The position numbers were made by a program, and so were the translations under genes. From contig OZ250179.1 in NCBI GenBank assembly GCA_965238125.1, forward strand, positions 4,898,001-4,962,000: a stretch of 64,000 nucleotides of DNA. The letters run 5' to 3'. This document shows positions 1 through 8,188 of this stretch, one piece after another. Under the pieces are notes generated by a model. It was not told where the DNA came from. It saw only the letters and a program-made list of their open reading frames with translations, and made no database searches. Source of the DNA: UBA6623 sp965238125. Its GTDB lineage: Bacteria; Acidobacteriota; Terriglobia; Bryobacterales; UBA6623. Within the stretch, counting starts at the first letter, position 1. Each line of letters opens with the position of its first letter.

Positions 1-2
1 AA

Positions 3-305
3 GACGCCGAGCAGGACGCCGCGGTCGAGGACGACGCCAAACAAGGCCGCGTCGTCGTCGTCGGGACGTCGGGTTTTGCCCGCAACTACTCGCTCGGCCG
101 AGGCAGCAACGTCGATCTGCTTTTGAATATCTTGAATTGGCTCAGCTCCGATGAGGATCTGATTTCGATTCGTCCCACTGACCCGGAAAACACGCCGCTT
201 GACTTGACGTCATCCGACATGACGCGGCTGTTCCTGCTGACCGTGGTGGGATTCCCGGCCGTCATCGTCGTGCTCGGCGTTTCGGTCTGGTGGAGACGGC
301 GATAG
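3..305 (+). CDS. GldG-like ABC-transport auxiliary protein, C-terminal part
   Basis: Open frame entering from the left edge, so only about 100 C-terminal residues are present. It contains the stretch VVVVGTSGFARN, then NILNWLSSDEDLISIRP, and ends with one transmembrane helix followed by WWRRR. This arrangement (periplasmic Rossmann-like GldG/IFT52-type domain, 'NWL...EDLISIRP', last helix) is typical of the GldG family of uncharacterised ABC-transport proteins that sit with gliding/secretion-type ABC permeases. The following DUF4340 gene is the usual neighbour and supports the call. The internal Met-like TTG at 123 is not a real start. Confidence 0.75.
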   Translation, partial: DAEQDAAVEDDAKQGRVVVVGTSGFARNYSLGRGSNVDLLLNILNWLSSDEDLISIRPTDPENTPLDLTSSDMTRLFLLTVVGFPAVIVVLGVSVWWRRR

Positions 306-399
306 AGGCTTTTGGGGGCCGGCACTTGAAAATGATGTTGACTGTCCAAAAGTGTTCACGCGATGAGGGCCCGAGAAACCTCGCCCGGGAAGGGCGCGC

Positions 400-1776
400 G
401 TGAAACCGACTCCGCTGCTGATCGCGCTGGGCATCTTCACCATCCTCGCCGGGTTCGTCTATTACACGGCCGAAAACCCGCCCAAGGTCGAGGACGACCG
501 TCAACCGATCCTACGCGCCGACGAAGATAAGATTCGCCGCATTACGATCTCGCGGCCCGAGCACGACACGATCGCTCTCGAGCGCGGCGATGACGGAGTA
601 TGGTTATTCGGCGAGCCCCTCGCCACGCTGCGGGCCGATGAATCCGCAGCGAGCCTGATGGCGACGAATCTGTCGGAGTTGAGCGCCGACCGCGTCGTCG
701 AGGAAAACGTAACGGACTGGACGCCCTACGGTCTCCAGGACGCCGGAACCGTGCAGGTCGGCTTGGAAGTTGACGACGGCGATGACTACACCGTCGTTTT
801 CGGCAACGACACGCCGACCGGATCGGGCGTCTATGCCCGTCTCGAGGGCGACCCGCGGCTGTTCACCGTTTTCAGCTACGTCAAGAGCAGCTTCGAAAAG
901 GAAGTCTTCGATCTGCGCGACAAAAAGCTGCTGCGGGTCGACAACGAAACCGTCTCTCGGATGGTGCTGAGAGCCGACGGCGGCACGATCGAGTTCGGCA
1001 AGACCGGTGACAACGCGTGGCAAATCCTCAAACCCGGACCCCTGCGCGCCGACAACTATACGGTCGGTGATCTGCTGCGGTCGGCGCGGAATGCCGAGAT
1101 GGTTACGGTGCCGGCAGAGACCGAGAAGCCCTCGGGCAGGTATTCTTTCCGGCCACCCTATGCTTCGGTCGAGATTTCCGACGAATCCGGAACGCACACG
1201 ATCACAGTCGCTAAGACTCGCGGCGACGACGAGAAATACTACGCCAAGAGCTCCGATGTCGACGGCGTTTTTGAAGTTTCCGCCATCATGGCGGAGGGCC
1301 TCAATAAGAAGGTCGAGGATTTTCGCAACAAGAAACTCTTCGATTTCGGCTTCAAGGAAATCGCGAGCCTAGATGTGCGCGACGGCGACACGCGCCTGAC
1401 GATCGCAAAAGAAGAGGATACTTGGAAGCTGACCTCTGATGAGGACCGCGAGCTTGACTCGACCAAGGTCCAAGTCTTGATCGATAGGTTGCGCAACCTG
1501 ACGGCGACGTCTTATCCTTCCGACCGCGCGGCTGACCAAGCGGGCTACGGTCTGACCGAACCGGCGATCGAAGCCAAGGTCACGACGGCGGAAGAAGGGA
1601 CCGACGATGTACTGATCAGCGACCCGGGGCAAGATCAAGTCTACGCCGCCCGGCGTGGCCAACCCAGCAGCTACGAGGTGGAAAAGACCACCGTCGAGCA
1701 AATTCAATCCGCCATCGCCGACGTGCTCAAACCGGCTGAAGAGGAACCGGCTGAGTCGGACGAAGACACGGAATAG
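400..1776 (+). CDS. DUF4340 domain-containing protein
   Basis: 458 residues with a GTG start. The N-terminus has a single membrane anchor (LLIALGIFTILAGFVYYT, about residues 5-22), and the rest is a long periplasmic region with repeated beta-rich units of the DUF4340 type, for example 'DLRDKKLLRVD' near 170 and 'DFRNKKLFDFGF' near 310. The tail is strongly acidic (EEEPAESDEDTE). Its place about 95 bp after the GldG-like gene fits the common ABC permease - GldG - DUF4340 operon. The molecular function is not known; a role as accessory subunit of the membrane ABC complex is inferred from neighbourhood only. Confidence 0.8.
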   Translation: MKPTPLLIALGIFTILAGFVYYTAENPPKVEDDRQPILRADEDKIRRITISRPEHDTIALERGDDGVWLFGEPLATLRADESAASLMATNLSELSADRVVEENVTDWTPYGLQDAGTVQVGLEVDDGDDYTVVFGNDTPTGSGVYARLEGDPRLFTVFSYVKSSFEKEVFDLRDKKLLRVDNETVSRMVLRADGGTIEFGKTGDNAWQILKPGPLRADNYTVGDLLRSARNAEMVTVPAETEKPSGRYSFRPPYASVEISDESGTHTITVAKTRGDDEKYYAKSSDVDGVFEVSAIMAEGLNKKVEDFRNKKLFDFGFKEIASLDVRDGDTRLTIAKEEDTWKLTSDEDRELDSTKVQVLIDRLRNLTATSYPSDRAADQAGYGLTEPAIEAKVTTAEEGTDDVLISDPGQDQVYAARRGQPSSYEVEKTTVEQIQSAIADVLKPAEEEPAESDEDTE

Positions 1777-1953
1777 CGGCTCGGGATCGCTCCGACTAGG
1801 ACCCGCCAAGTCCAGGGCCGGCGTTGCACGTAGTGTTCACACCGATCGCAGACCGGCGGCGGCCCTTGCCGCGCATGTTGCCGCGGACTCTCGAAGCTCT
1901 TTTGGTCCGGCGGTATGCAAGAGCAGGCTGCCCTGCCTAGTCTCCGTCTTCCG

Positions 1954-2431
1954 TCACGCGGAAGCCGATCGAAGGTTTCTTCGGCGGCTCGGGCGGTCCC
2001 AGTAGCCCTTGATGTGCTCGAAGAGGATGCCAATCTCCTCGTCATGCTGTGCCACTTTGCGCGCCAGCTCTTCGTTAGTGGTCAGCATCCGGCGCAACCG
2101 TACGAAAGTGCGCATGATGGCTACGTTCACGTCGGCTGCTCGATCGCTGCTGAGCACCGAGGAGAGCATGGCCACGCCTTGTTCGGTGAACGCCCAGGGC
2201 AGTTTCCGACGGCCTCCTCGTCCGGTCTTTGATATCGCAATTTGCGATATCAAAGCATCGAACTCGTCGGAAAGTGAGCTGAAAGGCGAAGTCCCCGGGG
2301 AACCGCCGGGTGTTGCGCTTGACCTGTTCGTTCAGGTGGCCTGTTGAAACGCCGTACAATTCGGTTAGATCCGCATCGAGCCAAACCTTAAGGTGGGGAA
2401 ACCGGGGAAACCGGGACAGCCTCAGTTGCAT
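1954..2431 (-). pseudogene. ORF6N-domain (KilA-N-like) protein, frameshifted
   Basis: Two minus-strand frames together give an ORF6N domain, a DNA-binding domain of phage and mobile-element proteins. The first half reads ...WLDADLTELYGVSTGHLNEQ and VKRNTRRFPGDFAFQLT. The second reads DEFDALISQIAISKTGRGG, then AFTEQGVAMLSSVL and VAIMRTFVRLR. The frames join if one A is removed from the AAA at 2271-2273, giving 'LTSDEFDALISQ', the family's usual wording. The N-terminus before the DLTELYGV motif also looks replaced by low-complexity sequence. The gene is therefore broken and perhaps truncated at the 5' end. No companion antitoxin or phage genes are visible. Confidence 0.7.
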
Positions 2432-2615
2432 CCATCAGTTGCATCCATCAGTTGCATCCATAAGCAGCCGGTAACAGCCATGTTATCAATAGAATAGCGG
2501 AATCACCGAGAATACCGAGATTGCAGCTACAATCACAAAACCCTTAAGAATCAGTCGATTGGGATTGGACGCTGACCTAATCGAGGCTGTCCCCGGTTTC
2601 GCCCCCGGTTTCGCC
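2395..2615. repeat. Inverted repeat pair enclosing about 160 bp
   Basis: The left arm at 2395-2422 (GGGGAAACCGGGGAAACC, then GGGACAGCCT) is matched as reverse complement by the right arm at 2584-2615 (AGGCTGTCCCCGGTTTCG, then CCCCCGGTTTCGCC). Each arm also contains an internal tandem GAAACCGGGG unit. The enclosed DNA is AT-richer than its surroundings and has no convincing gene. It could be a non-autonomous mobile unit; nothing in the window encodes a matching transposase. Confidence 0.6.
2423..2461. repeat. Three tandem copies of a 13-bp unit
   Basis: The unit CAGTTGCATCCAT occurs three times without spacer. It lies at the 5' end of the ORF6N remnant, so the first codons of that remnant (MQL...) come from the repeat. 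Copy number is too low and the spacing wrong for a CRISPR. Confidence 0.9.
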
Positions 2616-2773
2616 GTCCAGACACTAACGCAGGCTCGGAGCTCCGCCGGAATGGAGGACCGAGAGTCTCGACAAGCGCTTTTAAGGATTTGATCCGATC
2701 ATCGAGGTCGGACTAGTAAAGACTGCCGACCAAGCGGGGGGGTCTCCCGCCGAACCACCTCGAACAGCTCGAC
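2616..2773. other. Intergenic stretch without visible gene
   Basis: Between the right arm of the inverted repeat and the end of the small membrane-protein gene I see no coding signal, tRNA or clear hairpin. Confidence 0.5.
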
Positions 2774-3223
2774 TTAGGACAGCTTCGAGACGTGTCCGAC
2801 TCCCTTGTCTGAAACGCACGCCGCCTTGAACTCCTGAAACATCTCCGGCGCGTCCCTTAAGATGCCGGTTTGCACATGGGAATCAAACATCGTTCGCCAC
2901 GAGGGTAGACAGTCGAAGAAGAACCCCTTAAGCGCTTTGTCTTTTGTGATCCGGTGATTGACCACGAAGCACAGGTACTCCACGGTATTGAAAAATGTCG
3001 CGCTCCACGCATTTTTCTCAGCCGCGTTCCACTTGGTAAAGTTCGCTAGGTACTGATGGTCAAGCTCACGAACGTCCCTGAAAATACTCTCAAGCACTTG
3101 GAGTTCCATGGCACGCGTATTTTGCCTGATTCCCAACCACGCACCGATGAGACCGCACGCGGCCACGATCGCCCCTAGCGCGGTTGCAACCGAGCCGATC
3201 ATCGTCCAGGTCTCTGTACTCAT
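2774..3223 (-). CDS. Small hypothetical membrane protein
   Basis: 149 residues. The N-terminus carries one hydrophobic helix (about residues 8-31, IGSVATALGAIVAACGLIGA), followed by WLGIRQNTRAMELQVLESIF, and then a cytoplasmic-looking alpha-helical part with several aromatic residues (NTVEYLCFVVNHRITKDKA). The general plan (one helix, a 'RQN...' linker and a helical tail) resembles the DUF4760-type single-pass proteins of unknown role. I cannot assign a function. It starts 15 bp after the stop of the 50-aa ORF at 3239-3391, so the two are probably co-transcribed and translated together. Confidence 0.6.
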   Translation of the reverse strand: MSTETWTMIGSVATALGAIVAACGLIGAWLGIRQNTRAMELQVLESIFRDVRELDHQYLANFTKWNAAEKNAWSATFFNTVEYLCFVVNHRITKDKALKGFFFDCLPSWRTMFDSHVQTGILRDAPEMFQEFKAACVSDKGVGHVSKLS

Positions 3224-3238
3224 ATCCGTGGTGGCATC

Positions 3239-3391
3239 TCACGACTTCTTCGTTGATTCGGATTGTGGTTGGGTCGTTGAGGGTCGCGGGTTTTCCGTGC
3301 TGCCTGAAGAGGGCGTGCCTGAGTCCGCTTCCTCTTGAGTCGAAGTCTGCGAGGACGGCTGATATCCTTTCTTTTCAACATCGTCAGCCAT
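3239..3391 (-). CDS. Small hydrophilic protein, 50 aa, upstream partner of the membrane protein
   Basis: ATG at 3391 preceded by GGAGAAG six bases upstream, a strong ribosome binding site. The product begins MADDVEKKGYQPSSQTS and is rich in Ser, Thr, Gln, Glu and Pro with a short lysine end (ESTKKS). It has no hydrophobic segment and is probably disordered. No family is recognised. The good ribosome site and the 15-bp spacing to the next gene are the reasons for calling it real. Confidence 0.5.
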   Translation of the reverse strand: MADDVEKKGYQPSSQTSTQEEADSGTPSSGSTENPRPSTTQPQSESTKKS

Positions 3392-3629
3392 AATGGTCTT
3401 CTCCATATTCACTATTATCCCACCCTTGGCCCTCGCCTTCCCACGTTCTGGATGACAGTCGGCGATTGCTCAGTCGCAGCGCTAACGCTTCCCGCAAGCT
3501 GTCGCCTTTCGCCTAAAAACTGCGACACGCTGGCGCGCCCGCTACCTCGTTAAGGGCCTGCTGGCAGCAACAGCACTGTCCCCGTTCGTCGAGTGTGCCT
3601 TCATTTGCTGGCGATTGAGAGAAAAACGA

Positions 3630-4193
3630 TCATGGAGGGGGAGCAGTGTCAGGCCATGAGCCCGTTAGGGCATAGTGACGGACCTTGGCGCGGAACGTGT
3701 CCATTGCGGCGCGAAAAGAGTTGTCTGCCTTGAAGTACTCATCCGGCTTTCGCGGGCTTGCTCGGTCTCCAACCATCTTGAGCAGGTTCCGTGCGCTTGC
3801 AATGCCTGGGGAATCCGTCGGAAATACGAAGCTCCGAATATACGATTCCATCTGCGGTCGAACGTTGCCGTCCCAGCTGTTCCCGTAGTAGGGCAGCTTG
3901 ACTTCCACTTGTTTTGCCAACGCTGCCCGCAGTCCGTCGTCTGCATTGGAACGGAGACGCTCAAGAATCGAGTCCAAATTGGTAAGGAAGAAAGCAAGAC
4001 CGGAGACCAGAGCGGCAGTCCCGATGATCAGTGCTCGCAACTTGGTCGACACAGATTTCCATCTCTCTGGTAGCTTCTTGCTAGGAGGCAGTGGTTTACC
4101 GGTGACCAAATCGTAGATTACCGCACCGAGCGACCAAATGTCCGTTCGGCGACGAGGGCCATCACCTGTCAATTGCTGTGGCCCGTAACTCAC
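3630..4193 (-). pseudogene. Ser/Thr protein kinase, 3' fragment
   Basis: The frame begins directly after a stop codon with SYGPQQLTGDGPRRRTDIWS and LGAVIYDLVTGKPLP, the activation-segment end and the D-x-W-S-L-G-x-x-x-Y motif of Hanks-type kinases. All earlier subdomains (glycine loop, VAIK, HRD, DFG) and most of the C-lobe are missing. A transmembrane helix follows (LIIGTAALVSGLAFFLTNL) and then about 110 residues of an unrecognised sensor-like part. Without the ATP-binding lobe it cannot phosphorylate. It sits just behind the DUF1501 gene; similar kinase debris lies beside the other DUF1501 cluster. Confidence 0.65.
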
Positions 4194-4245
4194 TCCCAGC
4201 TAACGGGTGGCGACGCCAGGGTAGGGACCAGCGTTCACCGCGCAA

Positions 4246-5658
4246 CTACGCCAGCACTTCCCTAATCACATTCCCATGCACGTCGGTCAAACGCATATCC
4301 CGCCCGTTGTGGCGGTAGGTGAGCTTTTCGTGGTCGAAACCGAGCAGATGCAGAATCGTCGCGTGCAGGTCGTAGACTGATTTGCGATTTTCGACGGCCT
4401 TATAACCGTAGTGATCGGTTGCGCCGACGACCGTTCCGCCGCGAATGCCGCCTCCCGTCATCCAGACGGTAAAGCCGGCGGGGTTGTGGTCGCGGCCGTC
4501 GAGGAGTTGCGAGATCGGCATGCGGCCGAACTCGCCGTGCCAGATGATCAGCGTCGAGTCGAAAAGGCCGCGGCTCTTTAGATCCTTAATCAGCGCCGCG
4601 ATGGGTTGGTCGGTCTCCTTGGCGTGCAACCCGTGGTTTTTCTTCAGCCGGAAATGCGCGTCCCAAGTGGGATCAAAATTGCCGCCTCCCGAATAGATCT
4701 GAACGAAGCGCACGCCTCGCTCGACCAGGCGTCGGGCCATCAGCGCCTGCTTGCCGAAATACGACGTCACCTTTTCGTCGAGCCCGTAGAGCTTGCGAGT
4801 CGCTTCGGACTCCTTATTGACGTCGATCGCACCGACGGCGTGCGACTGCATGCGATAGGCCAGTTCATAGGAAGCGATGCGGGCGGACAGCTCCGAGTCT
4901 TGCGGGTTGCTTTCGAGGTGCTTCCTATTCAGGTCTCCCAGCAAGTCGAGCCAACGCCGCTGTCGCTCGGGCGCCACGCCTTCGGGCGGTTTCAAGTCAA
5001 CGATCGGGTCCCCCACCGAGCGAAACTGCGTCCCCTGGTACGACGCCGGCATGTAGCCGTTGCCCCAGTTCGGAGCGCCGCCGATCGGACCGCCACGATA
5101 GTCGGTGAAGACGACAAAGCCCGGCAAATTTTCGTTTTCGCTGCCGAGCCCGTAGGTCACCCAACTGCCGACGCTGGGGTGTCCGGCGAGCACGGTGCCC
5201 GTATTCATCTGGTAGAGCGCCGGGCCGTGATCGGGGCTGATGGCATGCATCGAGCGGATCACCGCGAGATCGTCGATCTGTCCCGCGACGTGGGGAAAGA
5301 GATCGGAAACTTCGATCCCCGATTCGCCGTATTTTTTGAAATCCCACAGCGAGGGCATCATCCCGCCCGGATGCCCCTGCGAAACGGTAACGTCGCCGAC
5401 ACCCGACATGACCTCGCCGGGACGCTTGGCGAGCTCCGGCTTGGGATCAAACGTATCGACCTGACTCACGCCGCCGTAGCAAAAAACGGAGATGACCGCC
5501 TTGGCCTTTCCGCCGAAATGCGGTTGTTTGGGCGCGAGCAGCGATCGCGACGCCGCCGACAGCCCTTGCCGCGCCAACATATCGGTCAACGCGACGCCGG
5601 CAATCCCGCCGCCCAAGCGGCCGAGCAGTTCACGTCGAGAGTAGAAGCGCTTCGTCAT
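4246..5658 (-). CDS. DUF1501 domain protein (Tat-exported, sulfatase-like fold)
   Basis: About 470 residues from the ATG at 5658. The longer open frame to 5721 would overlap the preceding gene, and the Tat signal (YSRRELLGRLGGGIAG) starts right after this ATG. The mature part shows the family wording FCYGGVSQVDTFDPKPEL, SIRSMHAISPDHGPALY-like region, YGLGSENENLPGFVVF, IWHGEFGRMP and ATDHYGYKA, ending HLLGFDHEKLTYRHNGRD. DUF1501 proteins belong to the alkaline-phosphatase/sulfatase superfamily; the substrate is unknown. They are routinely paired with DUF1549/DUF1553 cytochrome genes, as here (17 bp downstream of one). Confidence 0.9.
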   Translation of the reverse strand: MTKRFYSRRELLGRLGGGIAGVALTDMLARQGLSAASRSLLAPKQPHFGGKAKAVISVFCYGGVSQVDTFDPKPELAKRPGEVMSGVGDVTVSQGHPGGMMPSLWDFKKYGESGIEVSDLFPHVAGQIDDLAVIRSMHAISPDHGPALYQMNTGTVLAGHPSVGSWVTYGLGSENENLPGFVVFTDYRGGPIGGAPNWGNGYMPASYQGTQFRSVGDPIVDLKPPEGVAPERQRRWLDLLGDLNRKHLESNPQDSELSARIASYELAYRMQSHAVGAIDVNKESEATRKLYGLDEKVTSYFGKQALMARRLVERGVRFVQIYSGGGNFDPTWDAHFRLKKNHGLHAKETDQPIAALIKDLKSRGLFDSTLIIWHGEFGRMPISQLLDGRDHNPAGFTVWMTGGGIRGGTVVGATDHYGYKAVENRKSVYDLHATILHLLGFDHEKLTYRHNGRDMRLTDVHGNVIREVLA

Positions 5659-5675
5659 TTCTCTAGTGCGGGCCT

Positions 5676-8159
5676 TTATTGCAGGTAAGCAAATTCGTTG
5701 AGGTTGAACAATGTCCGGCACAAATCGGCCAGCCCATCGGCGTTGCCGTCGACGAATTTTCGCACCTTGTCGCTCTCGTAATCGGTGGGAAGCCGCGCCA
5801 GCGCCAGCTCGAAAGCGTGCTCCACTTGTTCACCAACGCCGGCGCCCGCCTCGCGCCGCACGCGTTCCGCGAAAAGCTCGGCCTGCATATTGATAAACCG
5901 GTTGTTCATCAACAGCAATGCCTGCGGAGCCACGGTCGAACGATTGCGGCGGTCGACGGAGGTAATCATATCGGGCTGATCAAAAGCCTCGAAGAGCGGG
6001 TAGCGAATCGTGCGTTTCGAGAAAACGTAGAGACTGCGCCGCCAGGTCGCCGGGTCGTCATCGGGGCGCCCCGGCCAGGTGCGGCTGGTGCTCGATTGGA
6101 AAAGGTCGGGGTCGATATAGGGGAACACGCCCTTGCCGCCCACCGCGCGGTCGAGCGTTCCCGCGACGGTCAGGATCGAATCCCGCAAGATCTCCGCCTC
6201 TAACCGCTGCCGTGACATTCGCCACAGCAGGTGATTCTCCGGATCGACGGCGACATTGGCCTCGACGTCCGCGCTTTGCATGCGATAGGCCGCCGAGGCC
6301 ATCATCAGGCGGTGCATATGCTTGATGCTCCAGCCGCTCTCGACGAACTCGACCGCCAACCAATCCAACAATTCCGGATGCGTCGGCGGCTGCCCCGTCA
6401 CCCCGAAATTACTGGGCGTACGCACAAGGCCTTCCCCGAAATGGTGCTGCCAAAGGCGGTTCACCATGACGCGAGCGGTAAGCGGGTTCTCGGACGACGC
6501 AACCCACTCGCCAAACACCCGGCGGCGGTGGCTGGATTTCGCGTCTTCCGGCGCGGGTTGAAACTCAGGCTCGCCGCGGCTCGCCACGCGCAGGATGCCC
6601 GGCGCCATCACCGACCCTTTACTGCCGATACTGCCGCGATGCAGAAAGTACGAGGGAAAAGCTTCCCGCCCTTCCTCGCCAATCGTCATGGCTGTCGGAT
6701 AAGGCTCGGGCCGGGTGGCGTCGAGCGTGTCGATCTGCTCTTGCAACTTCGCATATTGCTGTTTTTGCTCCGCGTCGGCTCTCGGCAGAACATTCTTGTC
6801 ATCCTTGTATTCGTGCTCGAAGGTGTGCTCGATTTGGCGCACATTGAGGCGCTGTCCCTCGGTGCGCTCAGCGGCGGGCAGGCGCCAAGCTTCTTGAATG
6901 TAGTCGGGCTGTTTCGCGATGAGCTCCGCCATGAGTTCGTCACGGTGGGGCTTGAGCAGCGCCTTCTGCTTGTCCTTAAACGGCTGCTGGAGATCATCGA
7001 TGCGTTTCTGTTCGGATTTGTGCGCCCGGACCGCGTCGGCGTCCACCAAGGGGTAGTCCGCCAACTTCGTCGAGAAGAAGACCGCCTGCATGCGGTAGTA
7101 ATCCTGCTGGGCGATGGGATCGAATTTGTGGTTGTGGCAGCGCGCGCATTGAACCGTCATCCCGAGGAACGTGAGATTCGTCGTCGCGAGAATGTCGTCC
7201 AACTCGTCCATGCGCGTCAGCTCGTTCTTCATGTTGTTGTCGGGGCCGAGGCGCAGAAACCCGGTGGCGATGTTGGCCTCGGGGGAGTCGGGCGCGATCT
7301 CGTCGCCGGCGATTTGCTCGAGCACGAAACGGTCGTAGGGCTTGTCGTTATTGAAGGCGTCGACGACGTAGTCGCGGTAGCGCCACATCTGGGGCCAATC
7401 GAAGTCGCGCTCGAAGCCGCCCGAGTCGGCGTAGCGCGCCAAGTCGAGCCAGTGACGAGCCCAGCGTTCCCCGTAGTGGGGTGAGGCGAGCAGTTGATCA
7501 ATCAGCCGCGGCCAAGCGTCGGGCCTACTGTCGTGGACGAACGCCGTGACTTGCTCGGGGCTGGGCGGTAGGCCGATCAGATCGAGGTAGGCTCGGCGAA
7601 CAAGCGTGCGCTTGTCCGCCGGGGGCGCGGGGGTCAGATCCTCTTGGTTGAGCGCGGCCCGCAGGAAGAGGTCGACGGTATTGGCGCCCGGCAGGAACCC
7701 TTCAACGACCGGGATTTCGGGCTTCACCGGCGACCGAAACGACCAAAAGCTCCGCTCTTCGTCGGAGATCGGGCGTGCTTCCAACTTGGCCAGAGCGGTC
7801 TTCTTGTCGAGCTCTTCGGGGGTGAGGGTTCCAAGATCGCCGCCGGCGACGATCCACCGGCGCAACGTGTCGACTTCTTCGTCGGTGAGCTTGCCGCCCG
7901 GCGGCATTTCCGGTTTCTCTTGGTGGGAGACAAATTTGTACAGCAAACTCCTGCCGGGGTTGTGCGGAATGATCGCGGGACCGCGCTCTCCGCCACGCAG
8001 AACGGACTCTCGGGTTCGCAGATCGAGCTTCGACATCCGCAGAGCCGCGCCATGGCAAGCCAAGCAGTTCTGTTTGAGGATTGCGGAGACTTGGTCCGCC
8101 AGTTCGGCGGCGCCGAGCAGGGCGGGCAATAACAGGGCAATAAGACCGAAACGCAGCAT
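5676..8159 (-). CDS. DUF1549/DUF1553 planctomycete-type cytochrome c domain protein
   Basis: 827 residues. A cleavable signal peptide (residues 1-18) is followed by a PSCyt1 haem site CLACH (32-36) and the region GGERGPAIIPHNPGRSLLYK. Next come DUF1549 (about 150-370; WARHWLDLARYADSGGFERD and a second CxxCH in QCARCHNHKFDPI near 340) and DUF1553 (about 540-800; NPLTARVMVNRLWQHHFGEG, then LRRA..MMASAAYRMQS-type and ALLLMNNRFI). The protein should be periplasmic with covalent haem. It is flanked on both sides by DUF1501 genes at 29 and 17 bp, forming one operon. The reaction catalysed is unknown. Confidence 0.92.
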   Translation of the reverse strand: MLRFGLIALLLPALLGAAELADQVSAILKQNCLACHGAALRMSKLDLRTRESVLRGGERGPAIIPHNPGRSLLYKFVSHQEKPEMPPGGKLTDEEVDTLRRWIVAGGDLGTLTPEELDKKTALAKLEARPISDEERSFWSFRSPVKPEIPVVEGFLPGANTVDLFLRAALNQEDLTPAPPADKRTLVRRAYLDLIGLPPSPEQVTAFVHDSRPDAWPRLIDQLLASPHYGERWARHWLDLARYADSGGFERDFDWPQMWRYRDYVVDAFNNDKPYDRFVLEQIAGDEIAPDSPEANIATGFLRLGPDNNMKNELTRMDELDDILATTNLTFLGMTVQCARCHNHKFDPIAQQDYYRMQAVFFSTKLADYPLVDADAVRAHKSEQKRIDDLQQPFKDKQKALLKPHRDELMAELIAKQPDYIQEAWRLPAAERTEGQRLNVRQIEHTFEHEYKDDKNVLPRADAEQKQQYAKLQEQIDTLDATRPEPYPTAMTIGEEGREAFPSYFLHRGSIGSKGSVMAPGILRVASRGEPEFQPAPEDAKSSHRRRVFGEWVASSENPLTARVMVNRLWQHHFGEGLVRTPSNFGVTGQPPTHPELLDWLAVEFVESGWSIKHMHRLMMASAAYRMQSADVEANVAVDPENHLLWRMSRQRLEAEILRDSILTVAGTLDRAVGGKGVFPYIDPDLFQSSTSRTWPGRPDDDPATWRRSLYVFSKRTIRYPLFEAFDQPDMITSVDRRNRSTVAPQALLLMNNRFINMQAELFAERVRREAGAGVGEQVEHAFELALARLPTDYESDKVRKFVDGNADGLADLCRTLFNLNEFAYLQ

Positions 8160-8188
8160 GGTCCGGTCTTATTCTACAGCAGCCGGGG

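Noticed and set aside
2423..2461. Three direct repeats considered as a CRISPR array
   Set aside because: Units are 13 bp with no spacers and no cas gene is nearby.
6231..7484. 417-codon open frame on the plus strand
   Set aside because: Antisense to the DUF1549/DUF1553 gene, which has haem motifs and family sequence throughout.
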